Shown: positions 26,808 through 34,851 of the stretch, in pieces
Layout of the letters: the number at the start of each line of letters is the position of its first letter
Position numbering within the stretch: position 1 is the first letter of the stretch
NCBI RefSeq assembly: GCF_900460215.1
Contig: NZ_UHIA01000004.1
Coordinates: 93,501 to 157,500 of the forward strand
Length of the DNA: 64,000 nucleotides
Source: Suttonella indologenes
GTDB taxonomy: Bacteria; Pseudomonadota; Gammaproteobacteria; Cardiobacteriales; Cardiobacteriaceae
Reading direction: 5' to 3'
Made by a program: the position numbers and the translations under genes
Notes under the pieces: model-generated
Told to the model about the DNA's origin: nothing
What the model saw: the letters and a program-made list of their open reading frames with translations, nothing else
Database searches by the model: none

Positions 26808-27836
26808 ATGAAAGTAGATCATCCTGCAATTTCTCCTAAATCAGCTGTTTTATTAGTAAATTTAGGATCGCCTGATGCGCCGACGGCAAAGGCACTGCGT
26901 CCTTATCTTGCCGAGTTTTTATCTGATCCGCGCGTGATTGATTTGCCGCGTTGGCAATGGCTTTTTATTTTGTATGCTTTTATTTTGCCGAAGCGCCCGA
27001 AGCAATCTGCGGCTTTGTATACCAAAGTATGGACGGATAAAGGCGCACCTCTTATAGAGATTACTAAAGCGCAAACAGATGCTTTGCGTGATTTGCTTTA
27101 TCAGCATTATGCTCGTCAAGATATTATTGTGGATTATGCGATGCGCTATGGTAATCCTTCAATAGAAAGTAAATTGCGTGCTTTGCAAGCTCAAGGTGTT
27201 AATCAGTTGTTGATTGTGCCGATGTATCCGCAATATTGTGATGCGACAACGGCGACAGTCATTGATGCGGTAGCGGATGCTTTTAAGAAAATGCGTTATA
27301 TGCCAGAATGGCGTTTTGTGCATCATTGGCATGATGAGGCGGCTTATATCGAAGCATTAGCACAGACTGTAAGGGAATATTTGCAGACAAACGAGATGCC
27401 TGAAAAAGTTCTTTTTTCTTTTCACGGCGTACCCGAGCGTTATTTGCATGAGGGCGATCCCTATCATTGCTTTTGTCAGAAAACGGCACGTTTAGTGGCT
27501 GAAAAATTGTCTTTGCAAGCCTCTCAATTTATGGTGGTATTTCAATCGCAATTCGGTAAAGAAGTGTGGTTGCAGCCCTATGCGGATAAAACCATTGAAC
27601 AATTAGCCAAAGAAGGCGTGAAAAGTTTGGCGGTAATGTGTCCTGGGTTTACGGCAGATTGTCTTGAAACTTTGGAAGAAATGGCAGAAGGGAATCGTGA
27701 GCTGTTTTTACATCATGGCGGCGAACGTTATGACTATATTCCTGCCTTAAATGCCCGTGCGGATCATATCGCTTTATTGCATGATTTGGTTTTACGCCAT
27801 ACCCAAGATTGGCCGGCTTTTGCTCATGGAAAATAA
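26808..27836 (+). CDS. hemH: Ferrochelatase
   Basis: Inserts ferrous iron into protoporphyrin IX, the last step of heme synthesis, at the membrane surface. It is 342 residues from the ATG at 26808. SAVLLVNLGSPDAPT at the start, and the signature region FSFHGVPERYLHEGDPY with the metal-site histidine, identify the family. The only sensible ATG sits immediately after the terminator T tract and has no Shine-Dalgarno sequence, so the mRNA start is unclear: read-through or a very short or absent leader. Confidence 0.93.
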   Translation: MKVDHPAISPKSAVLLVNLGSPDAPTAKALRPYLAEFLSDPRVIDLPRWQWLFILYAFILPKRPKQSAALYTKVWTDKGAPLIEITKAQTDALRDLLYQHYARQDIIVDYAMRYGNPSIESKLRALQAQGVNQLLIVPMYPQYCDATTATVIDAVADAFKKMRYMPEWRFVHHWHDEAAYIEALAQTVREYLQTNEMPEKVLFSFHGVPERYLHEGDPYHCFCQKTARLVAEKLSLQASQFMVVFQSQFGKEVWLQPYADKTIEQLAKEGVKSLAVMCPGFTADCLETLEEMAEGNRELFLHHGGERYDYIPALNARADHIALLHDLVLRHTQDWPAFAHGK

Positions 27837-27837
27837 T

Positions 27838-28707
27838 ATGCAGCGCTCGATTTTAATTACAGGTTGTTCTAGCGGCATTGGGCGTAAAGCGGCGGAAATG
27901 TTACATGAACGCGGCTGGTTGGTAATTGCTACAGCGCGAGATGCCGGTGATGTCGAGCAATTGCGTGCGCAAGGTTTGCATGCGGTGCAATTGGATTTGG
28001 CTTCTCCTGATTCGATTGCGATGGCATTGGATTGGACTTTAAAGCTTACTCAAGGTCGCCTTGACGCCCTGTTTAATAACGGTGCTTTTGCCATTCCTGC
28101 GGCAGTAGAAGATTTATCGCGCAGCGCTTTGGCTTATCAATTGGACAATTGCCTTCTCGGCTGGCATGAGCTGACGGTTTCGGTTTTGCCGATCATGCGT
28201 CGCCAAGGTTTTGGGCGTATCGTTAACAATAGCTCTGTATTAGGAATTGCGGCGATGCGCTTTCGCGGCGCCTATGTGGCAACCAAATTTGCCATTGAAG
28301 GCTTGAGCGATGTTTTGCGTCTTGAGCTAAAAGGCAGCGGCATTCATGTAAGCTTAATTGAACCGGGACCGATTAGTTCCTCTTTTCGTAGCAATTCATT
28401 CCTGCAATTCCAGCGTTGGATTGATGCGGCGCAAAGTTTGCATAAACTGGCTTATCTGAAAATGATTCAGCGCTTGGAAAGCGATAAGCCTGCACCTTTT
28501 ACGCTAGGTCCTGAAGCGGTAGTGGCAGCCTTGATTCATGCGATTGAATCCGATAAGCCCAAGGCGCGTTACTATGTGACTAAACTGACATGGTTGATGG
28601 CTTTGGCAAAACGTTTCTTACCCACTTCTTTGCTTGACTATTTTGTACTGAAAGTCAGTAACAAAGAAAATGATCACTATGCGAAAGCAAAAAGCGAACA
28701 AGAATAA
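27838..28707 (+). CDS. Short-chain dehydrogenase/reductase
   Basis: NAD(P)-dependent oxidoreductase of the classical SDR family, 289 residues; substrate unknown. The cofactor motif TGCSSGIG is at residues 8-15, the NNGA motif follows strand 4 (LFNNGAFA), and the catalytic Tyr146-x3-Lys150 lies in GAYVATKFAIEG. The start at 27838 is favoured by GGA eight bases upstream; an ATG at 27826 inside hemH would add four residues. It begins one base after the hemH stop and is probably cotranscribed. The C-terminal 40 residues may associate with the membrane. Confidence 0.85.
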   Translation: MQRSILITGCSSGIGRKAAEMLHERGWLVIATARDAGDVEQLRAQGLHAVQLDLASPDSIAMALDWTLKLTQGRLDALFNNGAFAIPAAVEDLSRSALAYQLDNCLLGWHELTVSVLPIMRRQGFGRIVNNSSVLGIAAMRFRGAYVATKFAIEGLSDVLRLELKGSGIHVSLIEPGPISSSFRSNSFLQFQRWIDAAQSLHKLAYLKMIQRLESDKPAPFTLGPEAVVAALIHAIESDKPKARYYVTKLTWLMALAKRFLPTSLLDYFVLKVSNKENDHYAKAKSEQE

Positions 28708-28719
28708 CATTTGCTTAAT

Positions 28720-28756
28720 GGCTTGCAGGAAGCAAGCCCGCACCGCATAATACCCC
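28720..28756 (+). promoter_or_regulatory. folE2 promoter overlapping a hairpin
   Basis: TTGCAG (28723-28728), a 17-base spacer and CATAAT (28746-28751) make a plausible sigma70 promoter. The -35 box lies inside a perfect 7-bp hairpin, GGCTTGC/GCAAGCC (28720-28726/28732-28738), which has no T tract and so could be an operator rather than a terminator. Confidence 0.5.
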
Positions 28757-28777
28757 GATTTTTTAGCGAGAACTCTA

Positions 28778-29569
28778 ATGACAGAAATGATTCCTGATGT
28801 GCAAGGCTCGGCGGATCGCCGTCAATTGCCGATTACGCGCGTTGGCATTCGTGATATCCGTATGCCGATTATTTTTAGCAATGCCGAAAGCAAGCAGCAA
28901 CACAGCGTTGCTACGGCGGAAATGACCGTACTGCTGCCGCATGATAAAAAAGGCACGCATATGTCGCGCTTTATTCAGATACTGAACGAAACCTCGCAAT
29001 ATAGCGTGGCGGATTTTTTGCAACTGCACGGGCAAATGCTGCAGCGTTTGATGGCGGATGAAGGTACTTTTGCGCTGACTTTCCCCTATTTTGTGGAGAA
29101 ATCCGCACCGGTCAGCGGCAGCAAAAGCATGATGGATTATGAAGTAAGCCTATTGGCAGACGGCAATGTCGGCAATAGCGAATTATATGTGGAAGTTACC
29201 GTGCCGGTAACTAGCCTTTGTCCTTGCTCGAAAGAGATTTCCGATTACGGTGCGCATAATCAGCGTTCGCATATCATCATCACTGCACTTTACGATCCTG
29301 AACGTCCTTTTTCCATTGAGGAATTGATTGGAATGGGCGAAAAAGGCGGTTCTTGCCCGATTTGGGCGACTTTGAAGCGCCCTGATGAAAAATGGGTGAC
29401 TGAACATGCCTACGAAAATCCGAAATTTGTCGAAGACATTGTGCGCGATGTGGCATTGATGCTGAATGAAGACGATCGGATTCAATCCTATAGCGTGTCT
29501 TCAGAGAATTTTGAGTCGATTCATAATCACTCAGCCTATGCCATCATTGAACATGATAAACGTTTATGA
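28778..29569 (+). CDS. folE2: GTP cyclohydrolase FolE2 (type IB)
   Basis: Converts GTP to 7,8-dihydroneopterin triphosphate, the first step of folate (and queuosine-type) synthesis. It is 263 residues, with the family block VTVPVTSLCPCSKEISDYGA (the active-site cysteine lies in SLCPCSKEIS) and GAHNQRSHI. FolE2 is the metal-promiscuous alternative to zinc-dependent FolE and is under Zur control in several bacteria; no Zur box is evident in front of it here. The stop overlaps the trmB ATG. Confidence 0.92.
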   Translation: MTEMIPDVQGSADRRQLPITRVGIRDIRMPIIFSNAESKQQHSVATAEMTVLLPHDKKGTHMSRFIQILNETSQYSVADFLQLHGQMLQRLMADEGTFALTFPYFVEKSAPVSGSKSMMDYEVSLLADGNVGNSELYVEVTVPVTSLCPCSKEISDYGAHNQRSHIIITALYDPERPFSIEELIGMGEKGGSCPIWATLKRPDEKWVTEHAYENPKFVEDIVRDVALMLNEDDRIQSYSVSSENFESIHNHSAYAIIEHDKRL

Positions 29570-30255
29570 GCATCCGTAGCTTCGTTCTGCGTCAAGGGCG
29601 GATGACCAGCGGACAAGAGCGCGCGTTTGAAACCCTATGGCCGCGTTACGGTATTGACATCGCCGATGATACGGGTCTCATAGAAATAGCCCATTTATTT
29701 GAACCACTGAGAAAAGATATTGTTTTAGAAATCGGATTCGGCAATGGCGAATCGCTATTGAGCATGGCGGAAGCTGCGCCGGAACTCGGATTTATAGGCA
29801 TTGAAGTGCACGGTCCCGGTGTCGGACACATCATGATGGGCGCAGAGGCGCGGGGCATAGATAATTTGCGCATTATTCGAGCGGATGCCGTTCAAATATT
29901 GCAAAGCCATATTGCCGATAATAGCCTGATGCGCGTGCAAATCTATTTCCCTGATCCTTGGCCGAAATTGCGCCATCACAAACGCCGCATCATTCAGCAG
30001 TCTTTCACCGATTTGCTGCATAAAAAATTGCGTGCAGGCGGAGAATTACATTTGGCAACCGATTGGGAGCATTATGCCTTTTGGATGCGCGATATTTTGC
30101 GCGAAGATAATAAATGGCATAATTTAGGCGATGGAGAAGATTTTGCACCCCGTCCCGAATGGCGGCCAGAAACCAAATTCGAACGGCGCGGCATCGGCAA
30201 AGGACACGACGTTTGGGATTTACGCTATCAAAAAGAGGAGACATCATGCAATTAA
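29566..30255 (+). CDS. trmB: tRNA (guanine-N7-)-methyltransferase
   Basis: SAM-dependent methylation of G46 in the tRNA variable loop. It is 229 residues. The SAM motif EIGFGNGESLL and the family-specific FPDPWPKLRHHKRR are clear. The ATG overlaps the folE2 stop (ATGA), and the gene's last ten bases overlap the next start, so the folE2-rlmH run is translated as one coupled unit. Confidence 0.93.
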   Translation: MSIRSFVLRQGRMTSGQERAFETLWPRYGIDIADDTGLIEIAHLFEPLRKDIVLEIGFGNGESLLSMAEAAPELGFIGIEVHGPGVGHIMMGAEARGIDNLRIIRADAVQILQSHIADNSLMRVQIYFPDPWPKLRHHKRRIIQQSFTDLLHKKLRAGGELHLATDWEHYAFWMRDILREDNKWHNLGDGEDFAPRPEWRPETKFERRGIGKGHDVWDLRYQKEETSCN

Positions 30256-30758
30256 GAACTCATCTGCTTGCAATCTTATTGGCAGGCTTCGCCTGCATGA
30301 GCGCACAAGCGCAAAATGCGCAGGCGGAATTGCAGGCGGCGGCTCAAGCGCATCAGCAGGGCGATGCCGTGAAAGCCTTTAATCATCTGAACAAAGCCGC
30401 GCAAACAGGCGATCCGGTTGCCGCCTATAATTTATCCGTCGCTTACGGCAACGGCGACGGCACGGCGGTCAATCAGCAAGCCGCCTTGCAATGGTTGCAG
30501 CAATCCGCGCAAGCAGGTTATCCGCCTGCGCAATACGATTTAGCCATGTATTATTTGTCCACAGGACAAGCGCAGCAAGCAGCACCATGGATGCAAGCTT
30601 TGGCGGACAATGGCGATGCCGCCGCCCAATTTAATTACGGCATTATGCTGATGCGCGGCGACGGCGTTGTCGCTAATGCAAAAAACGGCAAAGCCTATAT
30701 CCAAAAAGCCGCCGCGCAAGGATTTCCGCCTGCCCGGCAATATTTGCAGCAGCAATAA
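30246..30758 (+). CDS. Secreted Sel1-repeat (TPR-like) protein
   Basis: A 170-residue protein with a signal peptide (MQLRTHLLAILLAGFACMSAQA) followed by about three Sel1-type helical repeats: AAYNLSVAYGNGDGTAVNQ, AQYDLAMYYLSTGQ and AQFNYGIMLMRGDGVVANAK. These repeats mediate protein-protein contacts, here in the periplasm. The start at 30246 has AGGAG upstream and overlaps the trmB end by ten bases; its stop overlaps rlmH (TAATG). The partner is unknown. Confidence 0.8.
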   Translation: MQLRTHLLAILLAGFACMSAQAQNAQAELQAAAQAHQQGDAVKAFNHLNKAAQTGDPVAAYNLSVAYGNGDGTAVNQQAALQWLQQSAQAGYPPAQYDLAMYYLSTGQAQQAAPWMQALADNGDAAAQFNYGIMLMRGDGVVANAKNGKAYIQKAAAQGFPPARQYLQQQ

Positions 30759-31228
30759 TGCTCATCACACTTATCGCTGTCGGTCATAAAATGCCTGCTT
30801 GGGTGGAAGCAGGCTATCAGGATTATGCCGAACGCCTTAAAGGCGGCGTCAGTCTGCAACTCAAAGAAATTCCTCTGCAAAAACGCAGCGATAAAAACCA
30901 AATAGCCGCCGCAAGGCAAAAAGAAGACGAGCAAATTTTGCAAACTCTTGCGCAGGCGGATTACATCGTCACATTAGACATTCCGGGCAAAGTCCATAGC
31001 AGCGAAGCGCTTGCCGAACGTTTGCAGCTATGGCAGCAACAAGCGCGGCATCTGGCGCTTGTGATCGGCGGCCCGGAAGGATTGAGCGAAGCGGTAAAAG
31101 CCAAAGCCAATGAAAGTTGGTCATTAGGCAAGCTGACGTTGCCGCATCCTTTGGTGCGCATTATTGTAGCGGAAGCCCTGTATCGTGCTTGGTCTATCAA
31201 TCAAAATCACCCCTATCACCGCGCCTAA
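30758..31228 (+). CDS. rlmH: 23S rRNA (pseudouridine1915-N3)-methyltransferase
   Basis: SPOUT-class methyltransferase acting on helix 69 of the assembled ribosome; 156 residues (E. coli 155). The start MLITLIAVGHKMPAWVEAGY, the GGPEGLSE motif and the C-terminal knot LPHPLVRIIVAEALYRAW are diagnostic. Its ATG shares a base with the stop of the Sel1 gene. Confidence 0.95.
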   Translation: MLITLIAVGHKMPAWVEAGYQDYAERLKGGVSLQLKEIPLQKRSDKNQIAAARQKEDEQILQTLAQADYIVTLDIPGKVHSSEALAERLQLWQQQARHLALVIGGPEGLSEAVKAKANESWSLGKLTLPHPLVRIIVAEALYRAWSINQNHPYHRA

Positions 31229-31240
31229 TTTGGAGGTCGT

Positions 31241-32179
31241 ATGTCGCTAATTATCCGTTTGCCGAATTGGTTGGGCGATGTGGTTATGGCTTTGCCTGTT
31301 GCGGCGGCGATACTGCAAAAACATCCGCGCAGTGTATTCAGCGGACAAGCGGCATTTGCCCCTTTGTTGCCCGCTTTAGGTTTTCAGCAAGAATATCGCG
31401 CTTTGCCGTCGAAAAATTGGCGTTATTATCCGCATTTTTGGCAGCAACGCGGACAATTCAGACAAGCGGTTTTATTTGCCAATTCGCAGCGCAGCGATGC
31501 GGAAGCATGGCTGCAAGGCATTCCAAAACGTTACGGCATTGCATGGCAAACGCGTCCGCGCCGCCTGCTGACGCATCGCTATTATATTTCTCATCCCGAG
31601 CAGGACGGAGAGCGGCATCAAAGTCAATTATGGACAGATTTTACCGCCCATTTTGCTTTGCAAGACGGCGTTTCTTTTGCGCCTTTATTGCCAAATGCCG
31701 ACCGCGCATCGCATATCGTGCTGATTTGCGGCTCGGAAAACAGTCCTGAAAAACGCTGGGAAGTCAGCAAATGGCGGGCTTTTATCCAACAATTGCGCCG
31801 CCACAGCGATGCGGAAATCCTGCTGTGCGGCACTGCCAAAGATAAGGAAATTTGCCAAGCGATTATGCAAGATTTAGCGCTTGAACAGGTACGCAATCTG
31901 GCAGGAAAGACCGACATGTCGGAGTTTTTTAATTTGCTCCGCCGAGCGCAATGCGTGATTGGCAACGATACCGGCGGTTTGCATCTTGCCAATGCCGCCG
32001 GCACGCCGACCGTCGGTTTATACGGCCCGACCAATCCGCAACGCACGCGCCCCATTTTCGACGCGCCTTTAGCGATAGTTCAACCCAAAGATTGCCCTGC
32101 CAGTGGCGGCGGCAAGATGGCGGATATTGCTGTTGAAGACGTGTTAAATGCTTGGCAGGCATTCAGTGTTCTGCGATAA
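31241..32179 (+). CDS. waaF: Glycosyltransferase family 9 (ADP-heptose:LPS heptosyltransferase II-like)
   Basis: Probably transfers a heptose to the lipopolysaccharide inner core at the cytoplasmic face of the inner membrane; 312 residues. The family start RLPNWLGDVVMALPVAAAI and the C-terminal nucleotide-sugar site VIGNDTGGLHLANAAGTPTV followed by GLYGPTNPQRTRP are present. It has an ordinary GGAG site 12 bases after rlmH. Assignment to heptosyltransferase II rather than another GT9 enzyme is from overall resemblance only. Confidence 0.75.
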   Translation: MSLIIRLPNWLGDVVMALPVAAAILQKHPRSVFSGQAAFAPLLPALGFQQEYRALPSKNWRYYPHFWQQRGQFRQAVLFANSQRSDAEAWLQGIPKRYGIAWQTRPRRLLTHRYYISHPEQDGERHQSQLWTDFTAHFALQDGVSFAPLLPNADRASHIVLICGSENSPEKRWEVSKWRAFIQQLRRHSDAEILLCGTAKDKEICQAIMQDLALEQVRNLAGKTDMSEFFNLLRRAQCVIGNDTGGLHLANAAGTPTVGLYGPTNPQRTRPIFDAPLAIVQPKDCPASGGGKMADIAVEDVLNAWQAFSVLR

Positions 32180-32199
32180 ATTCGCTTTATCTTTTTTCA

Positions 32200-32222
32200 C
32201 AATTGTTATAGCATTACATTTA
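32200..32222 (+). promoter_or_regulatory. Candidate Zur box upstream of znuA
   Basis: A 23-base imperfect palindrome centred on TGTTATA-G-CATTACA agrees with the gammaproteobacterial Zur consensus (dyad around TGTTATA-N-TATAACA) at about 17 of 22 scored positions. It lies 23 bases before the znuA ATG. Zinc-bound Zur would repress znuA when zinc is plentiful. Confidence 0.55.
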
Positions 32223-32244
32223 TTCAAAACCTATGGAGAATGTC

Positions 32245-33189
32245 ATGCTTAAAAAACTCTTAATCGGCTCAATCGCTCTATCTATCGGCTTTGCCGCGCA
32301 GGCGGAGGTGCCGAACGTAGTCACCACTATCAAACCTTTGCATAGTTTGGTCGCACAAATTATGGACGGCGTCGGCGAGCCGAAATTATTGATTAAAGAA
32401 GGTTCGCCGCATGCCTATGCGCTCAAGCCTTCTGATGTGAAAGCCATGAATGATGCGCAATTATTGGTTTGGGTCAGCGATGATTTGGAAACATTCATGG
32501 CAGGCAGCGCAGCAAAAATCAAAGGCGCAAAAACCCTGATTTGGGATAAATCCGCCGGCGTGAAATTGTTAAAAACCCGCAGCGGCGGTTTATGGGAAGA
32601 AGCGCATCACCATCATGGCGATGAAGATTCCGGCTTCAGTCATATGGACGGCGGACACGATCATCACCATGGCGAATACAATTTCCATTTATGGTTAGGA
32701 ACGGAAAATGCCGCGCCTTTGTTAAAAGCGGTTGCCGCCGATTTGAGCATTTTGGATAAAGACAATGCGGACAAATATGAGCAAAATCTGCAAACCGCTT
32801 TGAAAAATCTGCAAACTCTACATCAAGAAGTCGCGCAATCTTTGGAGGGCGTGGCGCGTAAGCCTTACATGACTTTCCATGATGCCTATCCTTATTTTGA
32901 AGAAGAATTCGCTCTCAATCCTGTGGGCGTGGTGCGTGCGGATCTGGAACACGAGCCTGGCGCAAAACGTATCGGCGAATTACGTGCTGTTTTACAGGAA
33001 AATAAAGTCGCCTGTATTTTCAATGAGCCGCAATTTTCTTCCAAACTCACCGATAAATTGATTGAAGGCACGCAGGTGAAAGTAGGGGTCTTAGATCCTG
33101 TCGGCGCAGATTTGGCGACCGGCCCTGCCATGTTCGGCGAGTTACAGAAAAATCTGGCAAAAGGTTTGAAAGATTGTTTTGCGGAATAA
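32245..33189 (+). CDS. znuA: Zinc ABC transporter substrate-binding protein ZnuA
   Basis: Periplasmic zinc-capture protein, 314 residues from the ATG at 32245 (GGAG six bases upstream favours it over the ATG at 32233). A signal peptide (MLKKLLIGSIALSIGFAAQA) precedes the mature protein. A His/Asp-rich loop lies at about 115-150 (AHHHHG ... GGHDHHHGEYN), and HLWLG, TFHDAYPYF and the late DP motif supply the metal ligands of the cluster A-I fold. No znuB or znuC lies nearby, so the membrane and ATPase subunits must be elsewhere. Confidence 0.92.
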   Translation: MLKKLLIGSIALSIGFAAQAEVPNVVTTIKPLHSLVAQIMDGVGEPKLLIKEGSPHAYALKPSDVKAMNDAQLLVWVSDDLETFMAGSAAKIKGAKTLIWDKSAGVKLLKTRSGGLWEEAHHHHGDEDSGFSHMDGGHDHHHGEYNFHLWLGTENAAPLLKAVAADLSILDKDNADKYEQNLQTALKNLQTLHQEVAQSLEGVARKPYMTFHDAYPYFEEEFALNPVGVVRADLEHEPGAKRIGELRAVLQENKVACIFNEPQFSSKLTDKLIEGTQVKVGVLDPVGADLATGPAMFGELQKNLAKGLKDCFAE

Positions 33190-33213
33190 TCGCCGTTTGA
33201 GTAAAAAACATAA

Positions 33214-33241
33214 CCGCCACTGTTGAAAGTGGCGGTTTTTT
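33214..33241. terminator. Bidirectional terminator between znuA and miaB
   Basis: A perfect 8-bp stem, CCGCCACT/AGTGGCGG (33214-33221/33228-33235), loop GTTGAA, with six T residues on the plus side and an A-rich stretch upstream. It ends znuA and can also serve the convergent miaB. Confidence 0.9.
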
Positions 33242-33242
33242 A

Positions 33243-34628
33243 TTAGGCGCTTTGTCCGTAAATCACGGGGCGCTGCATCCCCTCCGCCTCAATCAGACGA
33301 CCGCGCAAAGAATTAGGATAAGCCGCCGTAATTTGCACTTTAGCAAAGCGTCCAATCAAAGAAGCCGGCGCTTGGAAATTCACCACGCGATTATTCTCCG
33401 TACGTCCGCTGACTTCGTTTTGGTTTTTACGCGAAATTCTATCCACCAAGACCCATTGCTCCGTGCCGACCATCTGTTGCGAAATCTGGCCCGCCATCTC
33501 GAGAATACGCGCCTGCAAACGCGCCAGACGCGCTTTTTTCACATCCATAGAAATGCGGTCAGGCATGGCGGAAGCCGGCGTGCCGGGGCGCGGACTGTAA
33601 ATAAAGCTATAAGAAGTATCGTAAAACACCGTTTCAATCAGATTCATCGTGTCTTCAAAATCGCTGTCTTCCTCGCCGGGGAAACCGACGATAAAATCGG
33701 AAGAAAAGCTGATATCGGGACGAATGGCGCGAATACGTTCCAATTTCTCCACATATTCCGCCGCCTTATGTCCGCGCTTCATCAAAGCCAGCACCTTATC
33801 CGAACCGCTTTGCACCGGCAGATGCAGATGGCTGACTAATTGCGGCACGCGGGCATAAACCTCAATCAAGCTGTCGGTAAATTCCACAGGATGCGATGTG
33901 GTAAAGCGCACACGGTCAATACCCTCAATCGCGGCAACGTATTCAATCAACAAAGCCAAATCCGCGATATTACCGTCGTCCATAGCGCCGCGATAGGCAT
34001 TCACATTTTGCCCTAAGAGATTGATTTCCCGCACGCCCTGCGCCGCAAGCGAAGCGCATTCGGCAATCACATCGTCAAAAGGACGGCTGACTTCTTCGCC
34101 GCGCGTATAAGGCACTACGCAAAAGGTGCAATATTTGGAACAGCCTTCCATCACCGACACATAAGCGGTCGGGCCTTCGGCGCGCGGCTCGGGCAAATGA
34201 TCGAATTTTTCAATCTCGGGGAAAGACACATCGACCACGCCGCCGCGTTTCTGCTGGGCTTCGCTGATTAAATTCGGCAAGCGGTGCAAAGTCTGCGGTC
34301 CGAAGACCACATCGACCTCAGGCGCACGGCGGCGCAATTCCTCACCTTCCTGCGAAGCGACGCAGCCACCGATGGCAATGATAATATGCGGATTTTTCTC
34401 TTTCAGCGGTCGCCAGCGCCCGATTTGGGAAAAAACTTTTTCCTGCGCCTTTTCGCGGATAGAGCAGGTATTGAGTAACAGCACGTCCGCTTCTTCAGGC
34501 GTTTTCACCGGTACAATGCCATGCGACACCTTCAGCACCGCCAACATCTTGGAAGAATCGTATTCATTCATTTGGCAGCCGTGGGTTTCGATGTAAACGT
34601 GTTTGAGGGTTTGTATCATGATGAGCAT
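33243..34628 (-). CDS. miaB: tRNA-2-methylthio-N6-dimethylallyladenosine synthase MiaB
   Basis: Radical-SAM methylthiotransferase that adds a methylthio group to i6A37 of tRNAs. It is 461 residues. The N-terminal iron-sulfur cysteines are Cys18, Cys55 and Cys89, and the radical-SAM CxxxCxxC is Cys163, Cys167 and Cys170 (EGCSKYCTFC). A C-terminal TRAM domain closes the protein. The start is uncertain: ATG at 34628 or at 34619, with no good Shine-Dalgarno sequence before either. Confidence 0.95.
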   Translation of the reverse strand: MLIMIQTLKHVYIETHGCQMNEYDSSKMLAVLKVSHGIVPVKTPEEADVLLLNTCSIREKAQEKVFSQIGRWRPLKEKNPHIIIAIGGCVASQEGEELRRRAPEVDVVFGPQTLHRLPNLISEAQQKRGGVVDVSFPEIEKFDHLPEPRAEGPTAYVSVMEGCSKYCTFCVVPYTRGEEVSRPFDDVIAECASLAAQGVREINLLGQNVNAYRGAMDDGNIADLALLIEYVAAIEGIDRVRFTTSHPVEFTDSLIEVYARVPQLVSHLHLPVQSGSDKVLALMKRGHKAAEYVEKLERIRAIRPDISFSSDFIVGFPGEEDSDFEDTMNLIETVFYDTSYSFIYSPRPGTPASAMPDRISMDVKKARLARLQARILEMAGQISQQMVGTEQWVLVDRISRKNQNEVSGRTENNRVVNFQAPASLIGRFAKVQITAAYPNSLRGRLIEAEGMQRPVIYGQSA

Positions 34629-34851
34629 CTGCTAAATTAAAATAAGCCGGCTATTATCGCGGATTTACGGAAAAAATGCCAAAATTCGGACGCAAAACGC
34701 CCTAAATCCCGCCTATACCTGATGTTTCAACACACAGGACGATACGCATAAAGCATCGCCCTATATGTTGCCCTGAACGGGAAGCGCTGACTGCCGCTTC
34801 CAATGAAATTCTAGCGCCATAAATGGCGAGAGTTCAGCCGAAAAGGAATTT
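34629..34851. other. Intergenic stretch between fbpC and miaB
   Basis: A 223-base gap, both flanking genes on the minus strand. It holds a perfect 7-bp inverted repeat GGAAGCG/CGCTTCC (34780-34786/34795-34801) and a short CGCCA/TGGCG hairpin at 34815-34828. Neither has a T tract on the minus strand, so no terminator for fbpC is confirmed. No gene was seen. Confidence 0.5.

Noticed and set aside
34780..34828. Inverted repeats downstream of fbpC as a terminator
   Set aside because: No T tract follows on the minus strand, so termination cannot be claimed.
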